DNA from: Bifidobacterium sp. ESL0769
Lineage (GTDB): Bacteria; Actinomycetota; Actinomycetes; Actinomycetales; Bifidobacteriaceae
DNA: 64,000 nucleotides
Assembly (NCBI RefSeq): GCF_029395495.1
Contig: NZ_CP113918.1
Coordinates: forward strand, 744,001-808,000
Direction: 5' to 3'
Of the stretch, positions 8,682 through 14,935 are shown piece by piece; position 1 is the first letter of the stretch; each line of letters begins with the position of its first letter. The position numbers and the translations under genes were made by a program. The notes below the pieces were generated by a model. That model saw nothing but the letters and a program-made list of their open reading frames with translations. It was not told the DNA's origin and did not search any database.

Positions 8682-8755
8682 GGGGCTTTAGCTCAGTCGG
8701 TTAGAGCAGCGGACTCATAATCCGTCGGTCCAGGGTTCAAGCCCCTGAGGCCCCA
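8682..8755 (+). tRNA. tRNA with anticodon CAT (Met or lysidine-type Ile2)
   Basis: A full cloverleaf can be drawn: acceptor GGGGCTT (8682-8688) with AGGCCCC (8748-8754), D arm GCTC/GAGC, anticodon stem GCGGA/TCCGT around CTCATAA, T arm CAGGG/CCCTG, and discriminator A. No CCA is encoded. Anticodon CAT leaves elongator Met or lysidine-modified Ile2 open; the acceptor stem is not that of an initiator. The 3' half is the prophage attachment site, and integration preserved the whole tRNA on the left side. Confidence 0.9.
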
Positions 8756-9022
8756 CTCAACGCCAGCGGCAAGAAATCCGTTCGGCTCAAGGAATCTGGC
8801 CGGTTGAATTCCAAGGAATTCGCCGGCTTTTTCCATATCTGGAATTGTCCAAGCGGTGCGACCCTTCATTTTTTGAGAAATAACCCCACCGGTTACACCC
8901 ATACTTCTAGCTAAAGCAGCTTGGCTCTCATCCTTCAAAGCAAGAGCGATTTTCATATTTACGCTAATAATTTGGCCAAGACTCATTTTGGTCGTTGGTT
9001 TCTCGATAGTTTGTGTAGCCAT
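8693..9022 (-). CDS. Phage repressor, XRE/cI-like, with attL-encoded C-terminus
   Basis: This 109-residue protein starts at the ATG at 9022 (MATQTIEKPTTKMSLG). It has a helix-turn-helix of the XRE type at about residues 27-60 (AALARSMGVTGGVISQKMKG). The frame then crosses the att core, and its last 13 codons (PGPTDYESAALTD) and stop lie antisense inside the tRNA gene. In the excised circular phage the same frame would continue from the attR side and end in a different 27-residue tail, giving 123 residues. A longer upstream reading to 9127 is unlikely because it would cross the cro promoter. It diverges from a cro-like gene that shares the motif ISQKMKGRT. The repressor role is inferred from position and domain. 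Confidence 0.82.
   Translation of the reverse strand: MATQTIEKPTTKMSLGQIISVNMKIALALKDESQAALARSMGVTGGVISQKMKGRTAWTIPDMEKAGEFLGIQPARFLEPNGFLAAGVEWGLRGLNPGPTDYESAALTD
8722..8759. other. attL core (in tRNA 3' half)
   Basis: This 38-bp segment recurs at 26388-26425 with a single mismatch: G at 8733 against C at 26399. In attL the base left of the crossover is host sequence, and G8733 preserves a T-stem pair of the tRNA. Strand exchange must therefore occur in the 26 identical bases 8734-8759. Beyond them the two copies diverge (A against T). Confidence 0.92.
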
Positions 9023-9028
9023 GCTTAA
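9014..9028. promoter_or_regulatory. Putative operator spanning repressor start
   Basis: On the minus strand this is TTAAGCATGGCTACA, matching the site at the cro start (TTTAGCATGGCTAAA) at 13 of 15 positions. It spans the repressor ATG at 9022-9020, suggesting autoregulation. Confidence 0.5.
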
Positions 9029-9035
9029 TATTGTA
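9022..9035 (-). promoter_or_regulatory. Repressor -10 element, leaderless start
   Basis: TACAAT (complement of 9030-9035) lies seven bases before the repressor ATG with no ribosome binding site between, so transcription probably begins at or next to the start codon. No good -35 hexamer is visible. Confidence 0.45.
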
Positions 9036-9046
9036 GCATCACTAAA
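9032..9046. promoter_or_regulatory. Putative operator over repressor promoter
   Basis: On the minus strand this reads TTTAGTGATGCTACA, sharing the half-sites TTTAG and GCTA with the other two sites. It overlaps the repressor -10 element, where binding would block transcription. Confidence 0.45.
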
Positions 9047-9077
9047 CACTTTTCTTTGAGAAAAACACACCCATAAG

Positions 9078-9121
9078 TTGCACTCATCACAAATCGCGCT
9101 ATTATCTTTAGCATGGCTAAA
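9078..9121 (+). promoter_or_regulatory. cro promoter with start-codon operator
   Basis: TTGCAC (9078-9083) and TATTAT (9100-9105) are separated by 16 bases, and the cro ATG follows seven bases after the -10 box, so the transcript is likely leaderless. The perfect palindrome TTTAGC-ATG-GCTAAA (9107-9121) covers the start codon and is the best of three related operator-like sites in this switch. Confidence 0.6.
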
Positions 9122-9355
9122 GAACATAGATGTAATTACAAGGATGTATCAGTTAGGCTAGAGGGTCTGCTTCAGGAAACAAAGCTATCTCGAACTAGTC
9201 TTGCTCACCTTCTTGGCGTTACACCTTCTTTAATCAGCCAGAAAATGAAAGGCCGAACGAACTTCACACTGGACGATATCGAAAAAATAGCCGATTTGTT
9301 CCATGTAAGTACGGATTATCTTCTCGGCCGTGAACCAATGGAGGTGGCGCAATGA
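9113..9355 (+). CDS. Cro-like XRE-family regulator
   Basis: This 80-residue protein is essentially one XRE helix-turn-helix domain (about residues 12-68: LSRTSLAHLLGVTPSLISQK, then VSTDYLLG), the usual make-up of Cro or small phage repressors. It diverges from the leftward repressor gene, and the two share ISQKMKGRT in their recognition helices, implying common operators. No ribosome binding site is present; translation is probably leaderless. The stop overlaps the next gene in an ATGA junction. The early/lytic role is inferred from orientation toward the rest of the phage genome. Confidence 0.82.
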   Translation: MAKEHRCNYKDVSVRLEGLLQETKLSRTSLAHLLGVTPSLISQKMKGRTNFTLDDIEKIADLFHVSTDYLLGREPMEVAQ

Positions 9356-9618
9356 AATCGTCGAGTATCAAACGGCTTCTGAAAGCCTACGAGAGTCGTA
9401 GACCGATGATGAAACCCGAATCGGTGCCGTTCGCCCGCTGCCATCTCAGCCACCTGCGCTGGCTTCCTGACAGCTATTTTCTCGAGTTCTTCCCGAAGCA
9501 TGGTGCCGGTCATATGGCGACGCTGCGTCTTGATGGCCGCAGTGCCCGGCGTCTTCGTGATGATCTGGACGCCGAACTCAAGGGGCGTTTCGCAGGGCCG
9601 GTGAACGATGTCAGTTGA
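9352..9618 (+). CDS. Small phage protein of unknown function
   Basis: An 88-residue basic protein overlapping cro by four bases (ATGA), with GGAGG in the cro tail as its ribosome binding site. I do not recognise a family. The middle (RWLPDSYFLEFFPKHGAGHM) looks like beta strands, and the end (LDGRSARRLRDDLDAELKG) like an amphipathic helix. A similar 'L-DD-RR-qLRDAL' ending occurs in the small protein at 10604. Co-transcription with cro points to an early function. Its 3' end overlaps the convergent membrane-protein gene by eight bases. Confidence 0.65.
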   Translation: MKSSSIKRLLKAYESRRPMMKPESVPFARCHLSHLRWLPDSYFLEFFPKHGAGHMATLRLDGRSARRLRDDLDAELKGRFAGPVNDVS

Positions 9619-10186
9619 CCAACACGTCCATGGTTTTATCGCCTCCGTCCCACAGCACCTCAAAGGTCATGTGGTAATCGGCCGGATTGTCATCGCCTTC
9701 CCAATGACCGTCGAAGAACGGGGTTCCTTCGCGAAGCTTGGGCAGTTTGCCATCGAAAAAATCACTGTCGTCAAGATTCTCGGAATAGTTCATAAGAACC
9801 GTAGGTATATTGCTGCGATCTATCGGCCATTTCTTGTTATATTCTTCTGCGGTCGCCAGCACAATCACATTATGTGCAGTCTTGCTACCGATGTTAACCA
9901 GTACAAACCGTTTACCCGGCTCATCGATGCTGATTTTCCAATCTGCTTTAGGCTCCGGCTTCTCTTCTTTGACTTGAAGCGGCGGCTGTTGTTCTTGCGG
10001 TATCGCGCTACTAGTGGGATTGGGGTCAACGGTTTGCGGAAGTTCGGAATCTCGGGCATCATGATGTTTCCTCAGCACGCCTTCACCAAAAAGGAGCGCC
10101 AGGAAAGCAATCACCGCTGTAGCGGCACCAGGAGCCCAGCTCGAGTTTTCGCTCCACCATTGGATGACTTTATTCCAAATTTCCAT
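9611..10186 (-). CDS. Membrane-anchored phage protein, probable lysogeny-expressed cargo
   Basis: A 191-residue protein encoded against the direction of all other early genes. The start at 10186 has GAAGG a few bases upstream. One N-terminal membrane span (about residues 18-35, APGAATAVIAFLALLFGEGV) is followed by a Pro/Gln/Glu linker (about 45-80). An all-beta-looking domain then starts at ADWKISIDEPGKRFVLVNIG. The family is unknown. Opposite orientation and membrane anchoring suggest a lysogenic-conversion ('moron') gene, for example surface modification or exclusion of other phages. That role is inference. Confidence 0.6.
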   Translation of the reverse strand: MEIWNKVIQWWSENSSWAPGAATAVIAFLALLFGEGVLRKHHDARDSELPQTVDPNPTSSAIPQEQQPPLQVKEEKPEPKADWKISIDEPGKRFVLVNIGSKTAHNVIVLATAEEYNKKWPIDRSNIPTVLMNYSENLDDSDFFDGKLPKLREGTPFFDGHWEGDDNPADYHMTFEVLWDGGDKTMDVLVN

Positions 10187-10272
10187 GTTCTTGCCTTCCT
10201 TCGTTGGCTGCTGGGTTTTCTGGCGATTACCAGTCTACCGCGCGGGAAGGCGCTTACTTCGGGAGGCCGGCG

Positions 10273-10410
10273 ATGAGGACGGTTTGCAAAATAGTGGTGT
10301 GCATGTGCCTGTTGCCGGTGGCGGTTATCGCGCTGGTGATGGGGTTCTGGCGGTTGCTGGGCATCACGCTGTTATGCGGTGCGATGTTTTTGGCGGATAG
10401 GGGTGAGTGA
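10273..10410 (+). CDS. Small phage membrane protein
   Basis: A 45-residue protein starting MRTVCKIVVCM at the ATG at 10273, six bases after GGGAGG. Nearly all of it is hydrophobic (VVCMCLLPVAVIALVMGFW, then LLGITLLCGAMFL), giving one or two membrane spans. Its stop overlaps the next gene. Function unknown. Confidence 0.5.
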   Translation: MRTVCKIVVCMCLLPVAVIALVMGFWRLLGITLLCGAMFLADRGE

Positions 10411-10607
10411 TGGCGGTTTTCGATAACGGCAGCGGTGATTTTCAGGTCAAGAGAACAAGGGGGCTCGAGACGCCGGGCAACCCGTTCTGGTTCCGCATCG
10501 ACATGCGCGCCGGCGGCGAGAACGTATCGGTCGACGGTCTGACGAAGGGCGATCTGCAGGTCATCCGCAGGGCCGTCAACCAGGCATTGAGGGAGGCTAG
10601 GCCATGA
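10410..10607 (+). CDS. Small phage protein of unknown function
   Basis: A 65-residue protein beginning MAVFDNGSGDFQVK; a GTG one codon upstream (10407) is an equal start. It is coupled to the previous gene by overlap (TGATG) and to the next by ATGA, so this is a tight early operon. A short beta-rich N-terminus is followed by KGDLQVIRRAVNQALREARP, a likely helix. No family recognised. Confidence 0.55.
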   Translation: MAVFDNGSGDFQVKRTRGLETPGNPFWFRIDMRAGGENVSVDGLTKGDLQVIRRAVNQALREARP

Positions 10608-10789
10608 GCGCGAAAACCCAGGTGATCTATTCGTCGGCGTGTGCTCCGTATTTCGATGTGCGTGTGGACTCGGGCGACCTGCAGACGAGGCTTCTGCTGG
10701 GCCCGGACGACGCGAGGCGGTTCCAGCGGCAGTTGCGCGACGCACTGGCCATGTTCGACCGGCACGAGGCTGCCCGGCATCCTCATTAG
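10604..10789 (+). CDS. Small phage protein of unknown function
   Basis: A 61-residue protein (MSAKTQVIYSSACAPYFDVR) coupled by ATGA to the upstream gene. The C-terminal LLLGPDDARRFQRQLRDALA resembles the end of the 88-residue protein at 9352, suggesting an old duplication among these early genes. Function unknown. It is the last gene before the structured gene-free stretch. Confidence 0.55.
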   Translation: MSAKTQVIYSSACAPYFDVRVDSGDLQTRLLLGPDDARRFQRQLRDALAMFDRHEAARHPH

Positions 10790-10814
10790 TTTCAGGATTG
10801 TTTCATATCTGAAT

Positions 10815-11110
10815 GTCTGTGAGGGGCGTAGGCCATACCCCGAGACGGCTTAGCCGGGATTGAGCACCCGGAATGGCGGGCGCGTGGCAGTCGCGCCATT
10901 CGAGGGACGAAATTCTGCTCCAGACCGACGGACGGTGCCGATTAAGGCGGAATCTGGCGGCTTTGCCACTTGTGGTGGGCCGTCCGTTGGGACCATTCCC
11001 GGCGCGTGAGCGCTCTTGTGTATCGACGGCCCGGCTCCATACCGAAAAGCCAATGCAAGACCTGATTTCAGACCGCCGGCCGCGTGCTGGCCGGCCTGAA
11101 TAGGTCTTGA
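10815..11110 (+). ncRNA. Candidate structured phage RNA or origin region
   Basis: The 372 bases between 10790 and 11161 have no credible gene but many stems. These are GGGG/CCCC (10823-10841), CGGCT/AGCCG (10846-10856), CCGGG/CCCGG (10854-10871, alternative), AATGGCG/CGCCATT (10872-10900), an 11-bp long-range stem with one G-T pair (10925-10935 with 10980-10990) enclosing TGGC/GCCA, and a long final hairpin 11057-11108 with AAGACCT/AGGTCTT, TTCAG/CTGAA and GCCGGCC/GGCCGGC. Such density suggests a structured RNA, a leader/antiterminator or a replication origin. I do not recognise a known RNA class. Confidence 0.4.
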
Positions 11111-11161
11111 CCCTCTAACCCCTCACCACCCGAAAGGGACAGAAAAACGAAAGGAACCGCG

Positions 11162-11434
11162 ATGGGGTATTACGAACTCAGCTACCGGGAACGCTTGAAG
11201 CAGCAGGCGAGGCAACTGTTCGCCTGGCTGGAACGCTGCGGGCGCGACGATGTCACCAAGACCGACCTCACCCGTCATTCGGGACTGCTCGACCGCGAGC
11301 TGCAGACCCTCATAGCCGAAAAGCACATGCCCAGGCACGACTTCCGCAGGCACCACGAACAGGTCTGGCGCGTGAAGCCGCTGATGAAGGTGCTGGCCAG
11401 GTACGTGGACCGGTGGGATTGGCTGGTGGACTGA
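11162..11434 (+). CDS. Phage protein of unknown function, possible DNA-binding
   Basis: A 90-residue, strongly basic protein (MGYYELSYRERLKQQARQLF). Residues about 25-60 (RDDVTKTDLTRHSGLLDREL, then TLIAEKHMPRH) could form a winged-helix-like unit, and the end is WRVKPLMKVLARYVDRWDWL. It directly follows the structured gene-free region; AAAGGAACC precedes the ATG. The stop overlaps the next start (TGATG). If that region is an origin, this is a candidate for its binding protein, but this is speculation. Confidence 0.6.
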   Translation: MGYYELSYRERLKQQARQLFAWLERCGRDDVTKTDLTRHSGLLDRELQTLIAEKHMPRHDFRRHHEQVWRVKPLMKVLARYVDRWDWLVD

Positions 11435-11784
11435 TGAAGAAAGTGAAACCGACCGTGATGGAGGCCTTGAGCCCGTGGGGCGACCCGTGGGACAAGGCGC
11501 AGACGCTGCAGTACCTCGCCAACGAGCTCGACAAGGTCGCCGGCAGGGTCGGCAGCACCGAGCTGACCTCGTTCCAGGCGAACCCGACGTTGGGACTGTC
11601 GAACGTGTGGGAGCTGCGCGACCTGAAACGCTACGGGCTCGACGTCTACTGCACCGGTGCCGACTGGTGTGTAGACACCCGTAAGTTCCGCGAATGGTGC
11701 AACAGGAAAATCGAAGTATTGAAGAAAACGCCGAGACCGAAAACTCTGCAGCAGGCCGACCAGGTCGCCAGGACGCTCTTCTAA
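11434..11784 (+). CDS. Phage protein of unknown function
   Basis: A 116-residue protein from the ATG at 11434 (MKKVKPTVMEALSPWGDPWD), which overlaps the preceding stop; an upstream start at 11413 is less likely. The C-terminal half has three cysteines (YCTGADWCVDTRKFREWCN) spaced as in a small redox or metal site, and then a basic helix. Helical N-terminal segment (TLQYLANELDKVAG). Family not recognised. Part of the early operon. Confidence 0.6.
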   Translation: MKKVKPTVMEALSPWGDPWDKAQTLQYLANELDKVAGRVGSTELTSFQANPTLGLSNVWELRDLKRYGLDVYCTGADWCVDTRKFREWCNRKIEVLKKTPRPKTLQQADQVARTLF

Positions 11785-11796
11785 GGAGGCAAGGGA

Positions 11797-12018
11797 ATGA
11801 AACGACGGGTGATCATCGAACTCGAGGACACCGACACGACGGGCGCGCTGACCACGAGCGTGCCGCTGGCGTACGTGACCCGCGACCAGTGGGACAACTG
11901 GCACGCCAGGCTCGGCCACGCAATTGACGACCGAACCGATCGCAGGAACGCGCTGAACTATGCGTGCGAGGCCGTGCTGCACGAGATGAGTGACGTGAAA
12001 TTCGAGGAGGACGAATGA
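11797..12018 (+). CDS. Small phage protein of unknown function
   Basis: A 73-residue acidic protein (MKRRVIIELEDTDTTG) with AAGGAGG eight to ten bases upstream, the best ribosome binding site of the early region. A beta-strand start is followed by RDQWDNWHARLGHAID and a helix (RNALNYACEAVLHEMSDVKF). It overlaps the following HTH gene by ATGA. Function unknown. Confidence 0.6.
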   Translation: MKRRVIIELEDTDTTGALTTSVPLAYVTRDQWDNWHARLGHAIDDRTDRRNALNYACEAVLHEMSDVKFEEDE

Positions 12019-12182
12019 GGCTGCTGAAACCGAAAGAGGTCGCCAAGCTGCTGAACGTATCGGAGCGCCTGCTGAGCTATTGGCGTCAGAACGACGACGG
12101 CCCCGAGTTCATCCAGTATGGGCCGCGCACGGTTCGTTACAAGCCGAGGAGCGTGGAGGCGTGGCTCAATGAGCACTCGTAA
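12015..12182 (+). CDS. Helix-turn-helix protein, excisionase/AlpA-like
   Basis: A 55-residue protein (MRLLKPKEVAKLLNVSERLL to EAWLNEHS). The pattern 'l-kpkEvAkLLnVSerlLsyWRq', then a turn and 'VRYKpRSVEaWL', is the MerR-like winged helix of excisionases and AlpA-type regulators. It may be the excisionase matching the tyrosine integrase at the right end, although the two genes are far apart in the prophage, or an early regulator. ATGA overlap with the gene before; the last 14 bases overlap the HNH gene. Confidence 0.7.
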   Translation: MRLLKPKEVAKLLNVSERLLSYWRQNDDGPEFIQYGPRTVRYKPRSVEAWLNEHS

Positions 12183-12924
12183 GCATCGCCAGCGCGTACC
12201 GCCCGAGATGGCGGCCGTGGTCATATCCCAGCATGGCAACGACTGCTGGCTCGGGTTCCATTGTTGCATTACAGCAAGCAACACAACCGACCACATCACG
12301 CCGGACAACGCCGGCGGGCTGACGGTGCCGGCGAACCTGCGCAGGGCGTGCAGGCCATGCAACTCGCTTCGCGGCGACAGGACGCTGAGCGGCTGGGGCG
12401 CGACGATCCACGCGGTCATCGGCCCGCCGCAGGGCGGCAAGAGCAGTTGGGTCAGGGCGCACGCCAAGCCGGGCGACATCGTGCTCGACATGGACGATAT
12501 GGCCACGGCCATGCTCGCCGGCACGCACCGGGACACCGAGCACGTCCAGGACAAAGATGTGCGGAAGATGGCCAGCTCGGCGTGGTACGGCGCGTACCGG
12601 CACGCGGTGAGGATTGCCGAGCCGGTCGATGTGTGGCTGGTCAAGACCGTGCCGGCCACGCCTCGCTCGCCGCAACTGCTCAACGAGTGGATACAGCTCA
12701 ACTACGACATCAAGGTGTGCGACCCCGGCAAGAGCGTGGTGGAGCGCAGGCAGAGCGAGCGGCCAAGACCCTACGCGGAGGCTGGCATCAGGCAGTGGTA
12801 CAGGCTCGGACTCGACCAGCAAGGCATAGACGAGAAGCTCAGGGCCAGGCGGACGCAACTCGCCGACCTCGGACTCATCGCTGCTGTTTCGCCGCCGGAA
12901 CGTTCGGCTCGGCCGGAATGGTGA
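12169..12924 (+). CDS. HNH nuclease-like domain fused to P-loop ATPase
   Basis: A 251-residue protein from the ATG at 12169 (MSTRKHRQRVPP), overlapping the HTH gene. Residues about 25-70 carry paired cysteines and the HNH-like core TTDHITPDNAGG, then ANLRRACRPCNSLRGDRT, as in phage HNH nucleases near terminases. From about residue 80 a second domain starts with a Walker A loop (IGPPQGGKSSWVRAHA) and a later DMDD acidic strand, like a small kinase or zeta-type P-loop enzyme. HNH proteins help cut cos DNA in HK97-like phages; the fused ATPase is unusual. No frameshift separates the domains. Confidence 0.75.
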   Translation: MSTRKHRQRVPPEMAAVVISQHGNDCWLGFHCCITASNTTDHITPDNAGGLTVPANLRRACRPCNSLRGDRTLSGWGATIHAVIGPPQGGKSSWVRAHAKPGDIVLDMDDMATAMLAGTHRDTEHVQDKDVRKMASSAWYGAYRHAVRIAEPVDVWLVKTVPATPRSPQLLNEWIQLNYDIKVCDPGKSVVERRQSERPRPYAEAGIRQWYRLGLDQQGIDEKLRARRTQLADLGLIAAVSPPERSARPEW

Positions 12925-13002
12925 ACCGTTTTTTAAGAAAGGCGAGGCCTCCGATGCCCCGCGCCCACCATTTTCGGTTCCCCACTTCAAAATAAAAAAA
13001 GC

Positions 13003-13033
13003 CCGAAAACAGGGACGCAACCCCTATTTTCGG
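13003..13033. terminator. Stem-loop before terminase genes
   Basis: CCGAAAACAGGG (13003-13014) pairs with CCCTATTTTCGG (13022-13033) with one C-A mismatch and a seven-base loop. Its only homopolymer run (AATAAAAAAAG) is on the left, giving a T run on the minus strand. On the plus strand it may attenuate early transcription before the late genes. The packaging (cos or pac) site is expected near here, but I cannot identify it. Confidence 0.45.
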
Positions 13034-13088
13034 ACGAAAACAAGTCTCAATCAGGAAATATACACCATTTTACGATTGGGGCCAAATC

Positions 13089-13388
13089 ATGGCGACACTA
13101 CAGGGGCTCGAGGACGCCGGCAGGATAACCGGACGCCTCGAAAAAGCCACCCAGGAGTTCATCGACGAGTTCAAGGACGGCCGGGACGAAAGCCCGATGG
13201 CCGATTTCATCTATGCCTCGATGCTCACGCTCGCGCAGAACGTGGACGTCCAGAACATGAAGGGCCGGGAGATCTCCAGGAACATGACTTCGCTGCTCGG
13301 CTACATCGAACAGCTCAAGGAGCTCTACGGGGACAGCGACGACGGCGACGACGAGCTGGCCTCGCTGGTGGAGGACTCAAAGGCATGA
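13089..13388 (+). CDS. Probable terminase small subunit
   Basis: A 99-residue, mostly helical acidic protein (MATLQGLEDAGRITGRLEKA) directly before the large terminase and overlapping it by ATGA. Size and position fit the DNA-recognition subunit of the packaging motor, but the usual helix-turn-helix is not obvious, so the call rests on context. The C-terminal tail (YGDSDDGDDELASLVED) is very acidic. There is no strong ribosome binding site; the gene starts 12 bases after a TTTTACG stretch. Confidence 0.6.
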   Translation: MATLQGLEDAGRITGRLEKATQEFIDEFKDGRDESPMADFIYASMLTLAQNVDVQNMKGREISRNMTSLLGYIEQLKELYGDSDDGDDELASLVEDSKA

Positions 13389-14848
13389 AAAAACCGACAC
13401 CGGAGCTGAGGCCGAGATACGCGACGCCGCGCAACCCCGGCCGGGAGACCGACGGGCCGATCGTCGCCCGCTACGCGAAGCTTCTGGGCATGCCGCTCAT
13501 CCCCTGGCAACGGCAGGTCATCGACGTCATCAGCGAGATAGACCCGGAGACCGGCACCTACTTCTATGACACGCTCGTGCTGACGGTGCAACGCCAGGCG
13601 GGCAAGACGACCATCACCAAGACCTACGACCTGCGCAACAGCCAGTGGGGGCCGCGCCGCCGGATATGGTACTTGGCGCAGACGGGCAAGGACGCCGGCG
13701 ACGCGTTCCGCGAGCTGACCGAGGATTTCAAGAAGTCCAGGCTGAAAAAGCTGGCCTACGAGCCGAGGATGAGCAACGGCAGCATGATGCTCAAGTTCCA
13801 CAACGGTAGCATCATCCGCCCCGGCCCTTCGACAAACACCGCAGGCCATGGAGTGCAGGGCGACCTCATCAACGTCGACGAGTGCTGGAGCCTCAGCGCC
13901 CTGGACGCCAAGACCCTGAAAGACGGGTTCCTGCCGACCACCGCGACCAGGTTCAAACGCACCGGCGTGCGGCCGCAGATATGGTACACCTCGACCGAGG
14001 GCGACCAGCACAGCGAGTTCCTCAACGACCTGCTCGACAACCTGCGCGGACACGACGGCATCCCGGGACACATCGACCGGCGCACCGCGTTCTTCGATTT
14101 CGGCATCCCGGCCGGCAGCGACCCCGAGGACCTCGACAACATCTGGGAGCATCACCCCGGCGCGGGCTGGCTGTTCGATTTCGACCAGCTCCAGGACTTC
14201 CGCGACCAGTACAACGACGACACGGCCGGCTGGGCGCGAGCGTTCGGCAACGTGCGCGACACCGGCGTTCCCGACCGCGCCATCAGCGCCGAACTCTGGG
14301 AGAATACCGCGACCAAGCCACTCGACCCTTCGGGGTTCAAGGGCCGCGTGTGCTTCGGCGTCGCGGTGGACATGGGAGCGACGAGAACCGCCATCGCGGC
14401 CGCGTTCGAGACCGGCGGCGGACCGGTGGTGCAGATCGTCGAGGTTCTGCCCGGCACGGGACGCGCGCCGGAACGGCTGGAGGAGCTGCAGGCGAAGTAT
14501 TCCGCTCCGATCATCATCGACCATCGTGGTCCGAGCTCGGCTTTGCATGATGTGCTGGCCAACAAGACCGGGAAGTGGAACCGGCCGCTCTTCGACCTGC
14601 TCGAGACGAAGTCGGGCGATTTCATCACCGCGCCCCAGGCGTTCGTGAGCGCCTTGGAGCAGGGCGCCGTGGCGCACGCCTCCGACCCCGACCTCGACCG
14701 AGAGGTGGAGTCGGCCACGAAACGGCTTTCCGGCGACGCGTGGCTGTGGAACCGCAAGGACGGCGGAGCCCCGACGGTGGAGGCCGCGACCATCGCCTAT
14801 TGGGGGCTCAAACACATGCCCCGGCCCATCCCGCCCCAGGTGTTCTGA
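13385..14848 (+). CDS. Terminase large subunit
   Basis: A 487-residue packaging ATPase/nuclease that pumps DNA into the prohead. The start is the ATG at 13385 overlapping the upstream stop; the frame is open farther left, but that part is a shadow of the small subunit. Walker A is VQRQAGKTT (about residues 68-76) and Walker B is LINVDECWS (about 160). The coupling motif is in YTSTEGDQ. The nuclease domain has the acidic strand VAVDMGATRT (about 325), then IIIDHRG and LDREVE near the end. Typical HK97-type terminase length. Confidence 0.92.
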   Translation: MKKPTPELRPRYATPRNPGRETDGPIVARYAKLLGMPLIPWQRQVIDVISEIDPETGTYFYDTLVLTVQRQAGKTTITKTYDLRNSQWGPRRRIWYLAQTGKDAGDAFRELTEDFKKSRLKKLAYEPRMSNGSMMLKFHNGSIIRPGPSTNTAGHGVQGDLINVDECWSLSALDAKTLKDGFLPTTATRFKRTGVRPQIWYTSTEGDQHSEFLNDLLDNLRGHDGIPGHIDRRTAFFDFGIPAGSDPEDLDNIWEHHPGAGWLFDFDQLQDFRDQYNDDTAGWARAFGNVRDTGVPDRAISAELWENTATKPLDPSGFKGRVCFGVAVDMGATRTAIAAAFETGGGPVVQIVEVLPGTGRAPERLEELQAKYSAPIIIDHRGPSSALHDVLANKTGKWNRPLFDLLETKSGDFITAPQAFVSALEQGAVAHASDPDLDREVESATKRLSGDAWLWNRKDGGAPTVEAATIAYWGLKHMPRPIPPQVF

Positions 14849-14935
14849 CTTCCGTTATTGCCGTTATTTCCGTTAATGCCGCTATTGCCGATAATTTTTG
14901 GGGTTCACGCCTTCAGAATGGCAGTCTGTGGAGCC

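Noticed and set aside
9608..10276. 222-codon rightward frame in the early phage region
   Set aside because: It is opposite the membrane-anchored protein gene, whose start site, membrane span and composition are convincing.
10873..11103. 76-codon frame in the structured phage region
   Set aside because: No ribosome binding site, protein-like pattern or coupling; the DNA is dominated by inverted repeats.
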